Below the pieces are notes generated by a model. The model searched no databases. It saw only the letters and a program-made list of their open reading frames with translations, and was not told where the DNA came from. A DNA stretch of 64,000 nt from Epiperipatus broadwayi (Eukaryota; Onychophora; Udeonychophora; Euonychophora; Peripatidae). Shown one piece after another: positions 10,210 through 22,915 of this stretch; position 1 is the stretch's first letter; every line of letters starts with the position of its first letter. The position numbers were made by a program, and so were the translations under genes. The DNA is taken from assembly GCA_028023455.1 (NCBI GenBank), contig JAQFVV010000020.1, forward strand, positions 7,919,092 to 7,983,091, written 5' to 3'.

Positions 10210-11681
10210 CATACTTTAATGGACAGGCTTCAATATACTCCACTCTTCAACCATCCATCCAATTGAAAATCTGATGATGGAATGCTCAAAGGTCACCCTG
10301 AGACCGAGATTCTTGTTACACCCATGTTGACCTAAGGTATATATATATAAACCTGTGTGTTTCAGCAATTATTTATTATTTAACTGCTTTTCTATTATTG
10401 AATGTTAATTTATTTAATTTGAAATTGGTGTTTTAACTTTTCATTTTCATTTACTCTCAATTCTGTAAATTTTTAATATTTAAAAGAAAATTATTACACT
10501 TGTTTTCTCATTTATTAATTCAATTTCTTTATTTAAAATTTTGTTACTAAAACAAACTTTATAGATGTTAGTCCTTATTGCTATTATGTTTTCTCTGTGA
10601 ATATTATAAATATATTATTTCTAATTCATCAATAATCACGTCTTTTCAATATAAAACATTATTTTTTTGATCATAAAATTTATTTGATTAAAATTTGTTT
10701 ATTTCCATTTTAAACTTTATATCATTTTTTACATCATAAAATTCAATTTTATGATAATCTGTTATTTAATATTAGTAAGTAATTTTAAAGCTAGTTTTCA
10801 ACTTTCTTTAGTCACACAACGTTACGATTATGATATTACTCAGTATTGAAAGCACTCAGCTTTAAATAAATGTTCATTATTACAAACTCAAACCTGTTCT
10901 GTTGTTAAAAGTGTTTTAACATTATTTGAACCATTAAAAATGTAATTGTAAAATAATTAACATTTTTAGTTGTTTTTATTAACTATTAAAAAAGTAAACA
11001 TTCACATATCTTATTTTTAAAAAAGCAGACATATATTGGGATTTCTTAAAGGAAATACGAACTTAGACAATTTCCCATGCTGAATCTTTATAATCGTTTA
11101 AGGAAATTATTTTATATTCAATAAAACAAATATTAAAGATTTGTTTTCTGAATAAATTAATTCTATTCTTGTGTTTTATTGTTATTAAATTTATATATTT
11201 TTATTGCATTTAAATATTTTTATCAACATCACTATTCATATGTATATTTTCAATCTTTAATTATAATAAAAAAATGTATAGTTATTATTATCAGTAATTT
11301 TTAAAAATTCTATTGTAAAATCATTATTGTTCCTAATCTCATTTTTATATTTTCTTTACAATATATATACATTCTGAAGTATTTTCAAAATATATACTTG
11401 TACCATTAATAATTGGTATCATTGAAATCTCCTTTTTATTTTATTCTATAAATATTTCCACTAGTAAAGTCCTGTCTTTTTATTCTCATCATTATATATT
11501 TAATATTTTCATTTAAATATAGTCGTATTGAAATTTTATTTTATTCAAGCTAACGTCTTACTTATTTTAAGAAAATAGTCTTCCTCTAATAATAGTTTCA
11601 TTTTAAAAATTGTATTCATTCTTTTTTAATGATTATCATTCTAACGTTTTCCTGAAGTTTTGTGATGATGGATGGGTTCTA
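10210..11681. other. AT-rich intergenic DNA, no feature recognised
   Basis: The first part (10205-10370) may be the tail of the F3 element or a neighbouring repeat. The remainder is low-complexity A/T sequence. Confidence 0.4.
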
Positions 11682-12197
11682 GTTGTATTTTTATATTGGA
11701 CTATTTCCATCATCTAATATGTGTATTGAATGTCTTTAGAAAAATTTAACTTTATTTAAATATTTCAAATACATTTAACTGTTAGTAATAGCACATCAAA
11801 TACTACTTGAGAAGTATTATTCTCCCCCTCTTCTTCAGATGTTGTTAGCCTGAACATTGGCAGTATTAGCATGGGATTCAAACCTGGACTTTTAGATTCT
11901 TGATTAAGCATTACCTTAAAATTCAATAATGGTTAGAGTGTTACCTTAAAATTCAGTAATCAAGAATCTAAGGGTCCAGGTTCGAATCCCATGCTAGTAC
12001 TGTCACTGGTCAGACCAGCAACATCTGAAGAAGAGGGGAGAATAACAGCTCTTAAAATGTTGTGCATATACTAACCTATTTGATGTACTATTACTAACAG
12101 TTGAATGTATTTGAAATATTTAAATAAAGTTAAATTTTTCTAAAGACATTCAATACACATATTAGATGACGGAAATAGTCCACTATAAAAATACAAC
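11682..12197. mobile_element. 516-bp foldback element with tRNA-like box B (family F5)
   Basis: The ends gttgtatttttatattggac and its near-complement at 12178-12197 begin long inverted arms that run almost to the centre. The right arm holds ggttagagtg (about 11932) and GGTTCGAATCC (11989-11999), a perfect pol III box B and a likely A-box region, so a tRNA-like module is embedded. Related copies lie at 32203-32660, 43829-44100 and 62771-63214, with a fragment at 41.5 kb. No protein is encoded. Confidence 0.8.
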
Positions 12198-12209
12198 AAA
12201 CTTAATGTA

Positions 12210-12373
12210 ATTAAACAAGGCAAAACTCTCCATACAGTAGTGCCACACTGTGCCAATTAGAGTAATCAATGTATACCAGAAGGCTTGTGCACTACTGTAT
12301 GGAGAGCTTTGCCTTGTTTAATAACAGTTATGTGCTAGTATAAGAAATGGTGATCATGTGATGTTTAGTGGTT
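12210..12373. mobile_element. Short F2 foldback copy, 12-bp TSD
   Basis: aaacttaatgta flanks the element (12198-12209 and 12374-12385). The arms match the F2 element at 7.2 kb, in the opposite orientation, but the central hammerhead segment is deleted. Confidence 0.8.
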
Positions 12374-12389
12374 AAACTTAATGTACTAG

Positions 12390-15300
12390 CACTTTGATCT
12401 GCTTTTCAAAATAATAGGTCATTACATTTTTGCAAAGAAAATTAGAAAAATGTACCTATTGAAGAAGTTAGATATATATATGTATAGAAGGATTAATGAT
12501 GAAGTATGAAACTGACTAAATCATTAAAAAGTCAATATATGAAGATAAGAGGAATTATAAAAGAATTGTAGAGTTTGATCTCATATAGAATAAAAATAAT
12601 TTAACTATGAAAGGAAGAGTAAGATAATTGTTAGTGTCAGAGCAACCTTAATTTTTCTCATAATCTTTTAGATTGCCAGTATAGTTTTGATTCACAAAAT
12701 ATATATTCTATGACTAATTTTTATTATTACCTCAATATTTTCTACTAAAACAATGATTTTTTTTTATAACTTTGGTGTCTATTTTAACTGATGTGTCTTA
12801 TAGGAATATCACACTCACAGAGACAAGTAAATCTAAAATACACTGTTGTTTACAATTTTTAGTATAGAAAAAACTAAGTAAAAAAAATCAAATGATTTAT
12901 TACTTAGGAATTGATATGAAAATTCATGTGTCCACCACTCTGTCACTGCTCTAAACCACACAAATACAATTATGAAATATGAAATCATATCCAGTATATT
13001 TCTATTGAATCTGTTTGTATGAACAGGTTCCATGTATTAAAATGCCAACCTTAATGGCTAATGACAATATAAATTCACTCTTACATATTTTATACATAAT
13101 TGTATAACAGCCTCAAGTCTAATTAAAGTCCAGGATATTATGTGATGTCACATTTGCTCCCAAGCTATACATATGACACCTAGTAGACATTTAAATCAGT
13201 CGTCATGTGAAAGTGATCAGTTGTAGATAACTTTTCAAACTTCTATTCATACATAAACTTTGAAAACTGAATAACTTTTATTATATTCAGTTTTCCAATT
13301 CTTCATCTGTATATATTTATAACATTAAGTATATTTCATTTGGTGAAGTCTACTATTTTATATTTAATACCCATAGTACCACATTTTAGTTAATTATTTC
13401 TTGCCAAGAAAACATCATTAATTCTAGATTACCTTTTTTATGATGATTAAATAATTTTTTTTTTTTTGTGTGGTTGTATTTCTATATACTTGCAGACATT
13501 TATCGTGAAGTGATTCAAGGCAGTGTGTATTGCTTCTTGGGTCTTAGAAATCTTTTGACTATTGATTATTAAATTAAAGCATAATAATAAAAGTATTAAG
13601 GTATATGTTATCAATATTAAAAAGAACACTTTTTAAAATTTTCTGTAGCTATCCAAAAATTCTACCTATACCACTATCTCATACTATTATTTGTAAAGAA
13701 AAAATAGACTATAGACTCAGCACTTATATGATATCTTTTTTCACAATTATGAAGGATGTATCATATTACAGTAATATTATTTTGTTTTTCCAGTAAATAT
13801 ATTAGCATTTATCTGACCAAGCCAGATTAACAAATATTGTTCATTAGCAAGATACTAATGCTCCATTACTGGGTAATGTTGGCTACCTGAGGTGAAAAAA
13901 ATTAAGTTTATTTGCGATCTTAAAAAAAATTTTCAAGGTTTTTCTAACTAGACTTGAACCTCAACTTATGACATGGAAGACATATTTTGATCCTTAAGTC
14001 ATGAATTCTTTTATATATCATCTATAAATTGTTCTGTTTTGATTATACTATTTTTTTGATCATTGCTTGATGCTCTGAATTAATAATTATAGCATTTGAT
14101 TTATATTACTCATATTAATGCTAGTATTATTTCACTCTTATATGTGATTATTAATAATTTTGTAAACATTTTATTTAGAAATAAACCTAAAAAAGGTGGA
14201 TGTATTAAAGAGGATGTTAAATGTATATAAATGACTTATTAAATAGAAATAATAAACCATTAATTATGTTTTTTGAAAGTAAAAGTCAGGTAGATAAGGA
14301 TGAATGGGTTATGCAACAGTAAAGGAAGAATTGTAAAAAAAAAAAAGGCTGAGTTGAAGAATGGCAAAACACCTAATTGATATATCAACTTAAAATTCAG
14401 AATGCTAAAGAAGATTGAGTTTAAGAGAATTATTTGATTTTTTATTTTTATTTTGACACAGGACAGTAGACACCATTATGATGTCAGATGGAAAAAAGAT
14501 TAATGCCAAAAAATGAAAGATTTTATAATATTATGTTTAATTTTTTGTGTATTTTGGTTCAAAAAATTAGTTTCTCGACGTTTTGACTTATTTGCAATAA
14601 CTTACTCATTTGTAACAAGTTTTAATATTTTCTAGAGTCTGTCATTCTGTTATTGAAGCATACAACTGATGAGATTGTGGGCATTAAAAAAAATTAAGAC
14701 AAATAATTTTGATTTCATTTTAGATAGTTATGTTGATATTATGCAGAAAATAGTTACTTCTTGATTGGCAATACTAAAAGCAGATATCAGTTAAACTTAG
14801 TAAACCATACATTGAATTAAATATTAAATGATTTAAAATTTGAACTAATTCTTTGATATAATATTACAAATAAATAAATTAATGGCCTATTAATGCAAAA
14901 AAATATATTTTAGAATGATTCACAATGTCTGAAATTTGAATTTTGATAATATATAGCTGTAATTTCTGACTATTGTCAGTTAGTTTTAATTGTTACTACA
15001 AATGTAAGTAAAAATTAGGAATATTTGAGTATAAAAGTGCTTAATAAAATTTCCAATGAAATTTGATAAATTGAGGAAAAGCTTTACAAAATTGAATGTG
15101 TATTGGGGAAAAAGCTTTCAATTCAATGAGTAATTTAGAAGTTAGTCTCATTGAAGATGCTAATAAAATATTAATTAACATTAGTTTTTTGTTAAACCCA
15201 TTATTCCATTAAGTAAAATAAATACAATTCCAATTATGGATTAAACATTTCACAGATCTATGGGTTTTTTTCTATAGCTTTTTATCATTACTTTTTAAGC

Positions 15301-15390
15301 ATCTCATCACTCTATTTTTATAACAAAATTTTATTAAATACTTTTATCTAAGTTACAATCTCTGTTTGTTTGTACATTTGTTTGTAAACT
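12390..15390. other. AT-rich intergenic DNA, no feature recognised
   Basis: Frames at 12833-13033, 13447-13629 and 13605-13796 were read and show no recognisable domain. No RNA gene or element end was recognised. Confidence 0.4.
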
Positions 15391-15394
15391 ATTA

Positions 15395-15905
15395 TTATCA
15401 CTTATTATGAAAGTCAGGGTAAATTTTAAAATTGAGGTTAAATTCAATAGAATTACTTCAAATTTTATATATAAGAAAGAAGTAACCAGCAAAGCAATAT
15501 GAGACTATAATATTTTAGTTAGTGACCAAATTTCCTAGATATGAACTAGTGGCTGACAAAATTTTGATATCAAATTTAAAAATTGTTCTTAGAACTTTAA
15601 TTGTATATTTTAAGTAAGGCCCTTAAGAAGGCAGTATACAGATTTTTTTTTGGTTTCAATTTAAAATTATAATAACATTTTAAAATTAAGGTTTCACAGA
15701 TTTAAATTCAATATAATTTGTTGAAGTTTTGTATATATACATATTTTTCAATCACTACCAATGTGATAAGAAACTATTATTTTAAGTAGGTGACCTAGTT
15801 CTTAGATATGAAACAGTGAATGGTAAAGTTTCAATATTTTGATATCAAATTTAAAAATTATTTTTAGAACTTCAATATGCATATTTTTTTTGGTTTCAAT
15901 TGTAA
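15395..15905. repeat. Diverged tandem repeat, unit about 260 bp
   Basis: Two units share attttaaaattgagg/attttaaaattaagg, attcaata, a GTGACC/GTGACCTAG block, tagatatgaa, tttgatatcaaatttaaaaatt and ttttttttggtttcaat. The start points are about 15415 and 15668. Confidence 0.7.
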
Positions 15906-15949
15906 GCTTAATTTAAGTAATAAGAAAGTTAATTTACAATATAGTTTTG

Positions 15950-16440
15950 TTAAGCTTTTGTTTTTTAAAAAATTTTTTTTTCAAATAAAAAGAAAAAATA
16001 TCAAACACTTTTCAATAAAAAAATAATTTCTTAATGCTTTATTAAACATCTATATAAATATATACACAAACTAAATATAATGTATACATAAGGAATATAT
16101 TTATTATTTTACTGCAGAAAAATCTTGTGATATAACTATATATTTCAAATCAATTTAAAGTAAAATTATAAGTATTACGTGAAATTCATTTATAATTTCG
16201 GTAAGCATTTTTTAAAAAAAAAATTTCAATCAAAAGCAAAAATGTTAAATAATTTTCACTTAAAATGTTATTTTCATATATTTTTAGTCACTTAATGGTT
16301 TATTATACACATACATTATTATGTATACATATTAAATATGATATATATATAAGGGTATACATATTAACTTATAGCAGAAATATTAAACTATATATCAACA
16401 ATAAATACCAAGTTGATTTAAAATATATAGTTTTCTATTT
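15950..16440. repeat. Diverged tandem repeat, unit about 240 bp
   Basis: Two units share ttttttaaaaaa, tcaaataaaaag/tcaatcaaaagc, an ATAATTTTC/cacttttca block, taatg-tttatta, a tatacata block, ctgcagaaa/tagcagaaat and aactatatat. The second unit begins near 16200. Confidence 0.6.
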
Positions 16441-16582
16441 TTATTTATTATGCCAATACTAAAAAGTTAAAAATAAATGGAGATACATTTTTTTTTATAT
16501 TAAATGCTTTTATTTGTTGTGCACTAAAAAGCAAAAAAATAATTATTGCTTGAACCATGATTAGAGGTTTTTAGTTTTAATT

Positions 16583-16684
16583 TGAAATAAAAGCATGGGG
16601 ATCCAGAAATTAATTAAGTCAATCCCTATTCTGTATAACAAAAAATTGACTTAATTCATTTCTAGAGCCCATTCTTTTATTTCA
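16583..16684. mobile_element. 102-bp hairpin MITE-like element
   Basis: tgaaataaaagcatggg at the left is the near-complement of gcccattcttttatttca at the right, and pairing continues through aattaattaagtcaat to a loop of about 20 bases. Confidence 0.7.
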
Positions 16685-16689
16685 CGTTT

Positions 16690-17865
16690 ATTCTAAAACA
16701 ACTAATTGTGATTGAAGAAGCAATTTTTTTTTGCATAAATTATAACTTAAAATTATGCTGCCTGCCAGACTTATGACAAAGAAATTGAAAATATGAATCT
16801 CTTTTTGAAAGCTATAATTATTGTAATCAGATAAAACCAATAGTTTTGAGCAATAATCACTGAAACTGATCCTTACTTTGAAAACTATGTGCATAGCTGA
16901 ATATTCATTATTCCTTAATAACAAGAAATTTAATAAATTATTTTATTTATTAGCTTACACAATATATGGTAAAAAAATTCTAGAACTTACTATAGATGGC
17001 ACTAGATTAAGGAGAACAGCTTTTGTTTTAATATATTTTGTGTAATCTAAAGAATTAATTGATTTGTTGTCTTTATTAACATTTCTAGCTAGAAAAAAAA
17101 GTGCATATATTTAATAAAGACCTGAGAATACTAAAATATAAAATTATTGATGTTGATTCAGCTTTGCATGACTATTCAAGCAAGTTGGCTTCAAAACCTC
17201 AGGATATTTTGATTTTCATGCTATAAGCATAAATAGTACAACAGAGTTAAAGATGGCTTCTACGTGCATAATTACATTATCTCCAGCTTTGAATTCCAAG
17301 CTTTACTGATAAAGATAAATTCCAAAAGATGGACTGATGATGGGGGATTTAAAAGCCTTATCATCAGTCATTCATTACATAAGTCTCTATAGATGACAAT
17401 ACAATAATCATTTAAAGCAATATGAAAGTTCTAAAAATGAATTATAAAGAACACATCATTTCTAAAAACAAAGGTAACTATGGCTGGAGTATAACTCATG
17501 ACATTATCTTCATGCTCTTGTTTTTGTAATCAGTGCATTGATCTTCATCTGACCAATACCAGTTAACCTGTTTTACTTTATGACTAATAGTATTCTCATT
17601 TACTGACCATTATTAAATAGGTGATTGGATTAATTATGAATTTTCTACCTGGGAAAAAAAATCCTAAGTTTATATGTAACCTGAAAAAATTTCAGAGTTT
17701 ATCCAATCCAGAGTTGAATCCCAGATCATTTGAATGACTACTTCTACTTATAATGCCCATATATATATATAAGAATTATTCCTAAATTATTTCTGAAAAA
17801 ATAATATGATTTATACCAGATGTGATTTAAAAAGAAAATTGGAAATTATATAATAATTATAATTT
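16690..17865. other. AT-rich intergenic DNA, no feature recognised
   Basis: A short hairpin lies at 17330-17375, around gactgatgat. Nothing else is recognised. Confidence 0.4.
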
Positions 17866-17869
17866 ATTT

Positions 17870-18147
17870 ATTGTAAATATAGGGGATTTGAACTCAGACT
17901 TTCAAGCACCCTTCAACTATACACATTAGCTATCTTAATATAAACTGAGCACTGATTATATATATGTGTGGGATATGATAATCTGGACCAACTGATGAGT
18001 GCTGGTTTAGCACAAAATACCTATATTGGTGATTATTTATCTTTTCTACATGCATGTGGTCATGTGTATCAGTTGTATGAGATAGTGTGGATAGTTAAAG
18101 GGTGCATGAAAGTCTGAGTTCAAATCTCTTATATTTACAATTAAGCT
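17870..18147. mobile_element. F3 foldback element with hammerhead and box B-like end
   Basis: The left end, ggatttgaactcagactttc and onward, is the near-complement of the right end at 18050-18130. The right arm reads GTTCAAATC at 18118-18126, matching the pol III box B consensus. A hammerhead motif lies between the arms. Boundaries are approximate; attgtaaatata near both ends is part of the palindrome. Confidence 0.7.
17987..18030 (+). ncRNA. Hammerhead-ribozyme-like motif, G12 substituted (F3)
   Basis: Stem I ACCAA/TTGGT (17987-17991, 18026-18030), CTGATGA (17992-17998), a perfect five-pair stem II GTGCT/AGCAC, then AAAA in place of GAAA (18014-18017), stem III ATA/TAT with loop CC, and triplet AUA ending at 18025. 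G12 is the general base in the known mechanism, so this copy should be inactive. The other copy at 10.1 kb keeps G12. Confidence 0.6.
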
Positions 18148-18149
18148 TC

Positions 18150-19990
18150 AGGTTTGTGAAGAGTGCCTGGTTTTCAAATATTTATTTATTTATTGGTAAA
18201 TATATATATAAATTATATATGAACTTCACTATCATACTTTTGAATTTTATAGTTTAAAGTTTTTTAGCATTATCTAATTTATTGTACTTTATGTCTGCCT
18301 ATGTAAACTATAATATAGATAATGATTATCTTTAATAGTTTTAAAAAACTTAGTTGATATGTTTTACAATAACATCATAGAAACTATCAATGCATTTATT
18401 GATCAAATATTATGCTCTATTCACAATTAAAGTTCAATATCATCAGCACAGCCATTTTAAAATAAGTATGACCATTGTAAGTCCACAAGAAAAAATAATA
18501 AACATAGCTAAAAGGATAAAATAAAAACATTAGAAAGTGAAAGAAAAAATAAAGAAAAGATTGAAATCAAAATTGTAGTTAAAAGATGAAAATGCAATTA
18601 CACAAACACATATTCTGGCAGTCTATAGAGATGATATATGGCTTGAATGATGTGTAACATTTGAATTATGTACTAAAAGCACTAAAATAAAAGAAAATGG
18701 AGAGAGAGAGAGAGAATTGAAGAAAGACTAATAATTATTAATTTCATTTAAATATTAGTAATAATTATTTTTCATTCAATAATTCTTCTCAGCTTTATTT
18801 TGTCATTAGAAGATGAAGTCGTTAACTGGAAATGTTATAGTCCTGAATGAAAGTATTGAGTAAAACATTAAGTAAAATTAATAGTTGGCAAAAGAATATA
18901 TTTGAATCATTCCTTTTGTCACTGGCTATATCTTTATAAATAAGTCATGAGATCTGTGAGTTAGATTTTTTGATATCTTTCTTAAGGCCTAAGCTTTTAT
19001 TTTAATAGTAAAAAAACACAATAGTCAGTTTAATTTTTTATATTCAAACTGATCATTCTTGAATTACAATATCTTTTCACACATATATTCTCTGAATGGT
19101 TTGAATCTGAGAAGTCTTAATAATGTTACCTTTCATTAGATTAAAACAATAAATTATGAAACAAAAACATTATAAATTGTCTTATCAATGACAAAACTTG
19201 AAAGTCATTTCATGCTTCCCAAATAAAATTTTTTTCTAAATCTTTACAGGTCAATTCATTCCTATGAAATAGTCTTTTAATGATTTATTTTAAATTTCTG
19301 TGCTTTATGATTTTTTAGAACAACATTACTTGCTCATTAATATATATATAGCAATAGCATCTTGTAATAGTTATATGCTTAATTGTTTTTCACAACAATG
19401 TCACTGCTTTTAAATTATGTACTTATGCATGCTACTATTTTGGTGATTTTTCAACAATACCCTTTAAATATCTGAGTTCTAGAATTATGCGAATCACTGT
19501 TTTATTTTGGGATTTACTTTATTTGCAATATTGATATGTTTTTAAAGAAATTTTCTAAACTTTATACAATCTATTGTACAACATATATTATGTATGTAAT
19601 ATTTTTGTGTTAATGGTATTTATATTTAGTGCTTATGATAAAAAATAAAGTCACGGATGTTTATTTAATTTTGTTATAAGTTAATTTAATTATTTTAACA
19701 TAATATAGTATTATAACAACAAAATATTGACTGATTTTTCAGTATTTACTTTTAACATTTGTTTCCAGGAGCATTCTCTTTACTCTTCATCAGAGCCATC
19801 TATTGTAAGCTTTAGTAGTTAGCAGACATTAGATAGTAGTGATAATCTCTTTCCTATTTTCATCATCTTTTTTTTTTCCAAAATAATTTAATGATAAACA
19901 AGTTTTTTAAAAAAGTGAAATGTGTATGTATTTTATATATATATACCAGACTGCATCTGGGCTATGTAAAGCCCTGTGGGGAGGGGGGGG
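18150..19990. other. AT-rich intergenic DNA, no feature recognised
   Basis: A (ga)n run lies at about 18702. A segment at 19768-19860 resembles 39.25-39.33 kb (tttactcttcatcagagc) and may be an unclassified old repeat. Confidence 0.4.
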
Positions 19991-19994
19991 TTGA

Positions 19995-21740
19995 GATTTA
20001 ATGTAAATTAAAGAAAATCTTTTAATATTATATATTAAATGTGAGAAATGTAGCCAGCCAGAAGGCTGTCTTTCGACTTCAATTATAAACTAGCCAAAAC
20101 TTAAGATTTAATGTAAATTAAACATAAGATTTTAATATTATATATTAAACATGAGAAATATAGCCACCCTGATAGGCAGACTTTCAACTTCAATTATACC
20201 CTAATGAAAACTAATTGTAAATATGGTACTAAAGCATCTCCCCCCCCCCTTTACTATATATCACTTTTCAAACATAAATTTATGTACTGTAATCACAATT
20301 TCTTTCTGATTTAAATTCTATACCTCTGTAGTTCAAAGCCCTTGTACTGATTTTTTTCCGAGCATTTTTTATTAATTCTTCATAAACGTAATAATACGCT
20401 AACCAAAATTAAATGTAAATACATTACTATAGTATCTATTTTGTTCCCCTCACTAAATATCACATTTCAGACATGAATTTATATACTGTAATCATATTTT
20501 TTTTACAATTTAAACACTATATCTCTATAATTAAAAGCACGGGGGGTTTTTCTGACTATTTTTTAATGGCAGAGACTATTGTTACTGCAGAATTGGTTTA
20601 TCTATTTTTTTTTTAAAGATTTTATGTAGATTAAACCAAACATTTTTAATATTATATAAATAAATTTCCAAATTTTGATAAAGCTAAATTACAATTTATA
20701 TTTTTAAATATATCTCTTATATTTGCTAGCTTTATGCCTTCAAATATAGGGTTATTGGAGCAACCTCTGAATAAAAAGTTATTATTACTTTTTTCAATAG
20801 TCAATCAATCGTAAGTTTTTTTAAATTTTATTAATTAATAAAAGGCTGATGCATTATGGTGAAACTTTTTTATATAATTTCTGTAGGCTTTCAATATCAT
20901 AATTTCTGCAGACTAAGCACTTTCAGAGTTTTGTTACTCCATAATCATAGTCTCTTAGATTATTGATGTCATTATATGCAAATGTATGCAAAACTATCTC
21001 CTATATTATCCATTTATATTAAGTTATACCATTTATTAATGTCGGAACATAATCTTGTAAAGGCCCATGATTTTTTTAATTGGTTGCTCTGACAATTTTT
21101 TTTAAAGATTTAATGTAAATTAAAACATTTTAATATTATATAAATAAATTTCCAAATTTTAATAAAGATAAATTAAAATTTATATATTTAAATATATGTT
21201 ATATCTGATAGCTTTACAGCTTCAGTTACATATTTATTGGAGTTCCCTCTGAATTAATAGTTATCATTTAGTAATTGCTAAATATGTCATTCATCTGAAC
21301 TATATTAGAAGATTGGCAGACTGTTAAAACATGGAGCACCTTAACATCGATTCACAATCAGCATTTATGCCACTTTCTGCAGCTGGCTGGGCTGGAATAC
21401 AAAAACGCTGGTCGCTTTTGTAATTTTTTTTATTAAATATAATATTTATAATTTTTTTAATTGTTTGCTTTAACTATTTTCTTTTTAAGATTTAATGTAA
21501 ATATGATTTTTATTAAACATGGCTAATTTATAAAAGTTCATTAACATGCTAAATATGCCATTGATCTGAACTACATTAGGGAATTGACAGACCATGAAAG
21601 CATAGAATGCCTTAATGCTGAATTACAAATTTGTATTTGTAACTGTTTCTCTTTACTATGAAATATTAACTATATTTCTGTATTTAAGAGCACTCATACT
21701 GATTTTTCCCCAGTGGTTTTTATTTAATGGTAGAATTACT
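19995..21740. repeat. Complex array of diverged direct repeats
   Basis: The word aagatttaatgtaaatt or a close form recurs at about 19998, 20104, 20612, 21105 and 21487. Most copies are followed by a ttttaatattatat block, then tcaattata or a gene-like gctttatgccttca/gctttacagcttca block. Another pair shares catgaatttatatactgtaatca (20.27 and 20.47 kb). Copies are of unequal length, so the array has been rearranged. It holds no gene that I recognise. Confidence 0.65.
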
Positions 21741-22273
21741 TTCTTTGCATAGACATAGTGGTTGTATCATCATTGGACAAAAATTCATTCACCAATCAGA
21801 CAACAGCGAAAATACAGATTCTCTATATAAGATATATATATATATTCATTTTCAACTTCAGATTAGTATACATTCATGGTCTTTGTCACAGGATTAACTT
21901 GAATCTAATGCTAGATATCTAAGTACATTTGGACCATTATTAAAGCCACACCATCATTTTCTAAAGCCCATGGATTATTCAAATTTACAGTACATGATTT
22001 AAGAATGGATTGAAGAAACTGAACAAATAATGTATTTTTTTTAAATTTCTTTTTAATATTATCTACAAATATTTAATTAGTTTTATTAATAAAATAATGA
22101 AATAACTGTTGTAAAATATGATAAAATAATTTTTAGCTATTTATATATAATTATTATATTAAAAAAAAAATCAAGTCAGATGTCACATGACTTAATTTAC
22201 TAAGCTTGTGTTTACAAATGTTATATATAGAGCTCACAAAACAAACTCTTAACAAGCTTTGTAGAATACCCCA

Positions 22274-22313
22274 ACTTCAGACCGATTTCTGCTACTGGCA
22301 TCCTCAGTAAGGT
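22274..22313 (-). ncRNA. Hammerhead-ribozyme-like motif, all core bases present (F1)
   Basis: Minus strand: stem I ACCTTA (22313-22308) against TGAAGT (22279-22274), with one mismatch and one G-T. Core CTGAGGA is at 22307-22301 (position 7 is free in the family). Stem II is TGC/GCA with loop CAGTA. GAAA is at 22289-22286, ATCGGT makes stem III, and C17 of GUC is at 22280. Confidence 0.7.
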
Positions 22314-22875
22314 ACTAGGATATTCAATCATTAGATTAAAAATACTAAGACAAGCCCAGAACTTTACTAATGTATAACTATTGAGTAAAAACTCTGAAAT
22401 TTTCAGACATCCATATGTCTTCCAATCTAGCTATTTAATTTAAAATAGCCATATGGGACTGAACTAGGCTTAGATACACCATATATTAATAGCTTTAGTA
22501 ATATAAAATCACCGAAGCCATCATAGCAAAACATAAAATTACAAAAAAAATCAAGACAGATGTCACGTGTTTACAAGTGCTATATATAACATTTGTAAAC
22601 ATAAGCTTATTAAATTAAGTCATGTGACATCTGACTTGATTTTTTGTAATTTTATTTTTTTTCTATGATGTCTTTGGTGATTTTATATTGCAAAAGCTAT
22701 TAATATAGGGTGTATCTGAACTTAGTTCAGTCCCAAATGGCTATTTAAGTTAGATAGCTGGATTGGAAGACATATGGATGTTTGAAAATTTCAGAGTTTC
22801 TATTTAATAGTTATATGTTAGATAAAGTGCTGAGCATGTCCTAGTATTTTTAATCTAATGATTGAATAGCCTAGC

Positions 22876-22915
22876 ACCTCACTGAGGATGCCAGTAGTAG
22901 AAACCGGTCTGAGGT
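22876..22915 (+). ncRNA. Hammerhead-ribozyme-like motif, best conserved (F1)
   Basis: Stem I ACCTCA (22876-22881) pairs perfectly with TGAGGT (22910-22915). Core CTGAGGA is at 22882-22888. Stem II is TGC/GTA around CAGTA, with one G-T. GAAA is at 22900-22903. Stem III is the self-complementary ACCGGT (22903-22908), and C17 of GUC is at 22909. Every base that the known fold requires is present. With no loop in stem III, cleavage would be expected mainly in dimers or multimers. Confidence 0.75.

Noticed and set aside
19743-19793. CTGATGA and GAAA with a plausible stem III on the minus strand
   Set aside because: Stem I does not pair beyond one base and stem II begins with mismatches, so the hammerhead fold is not supported.
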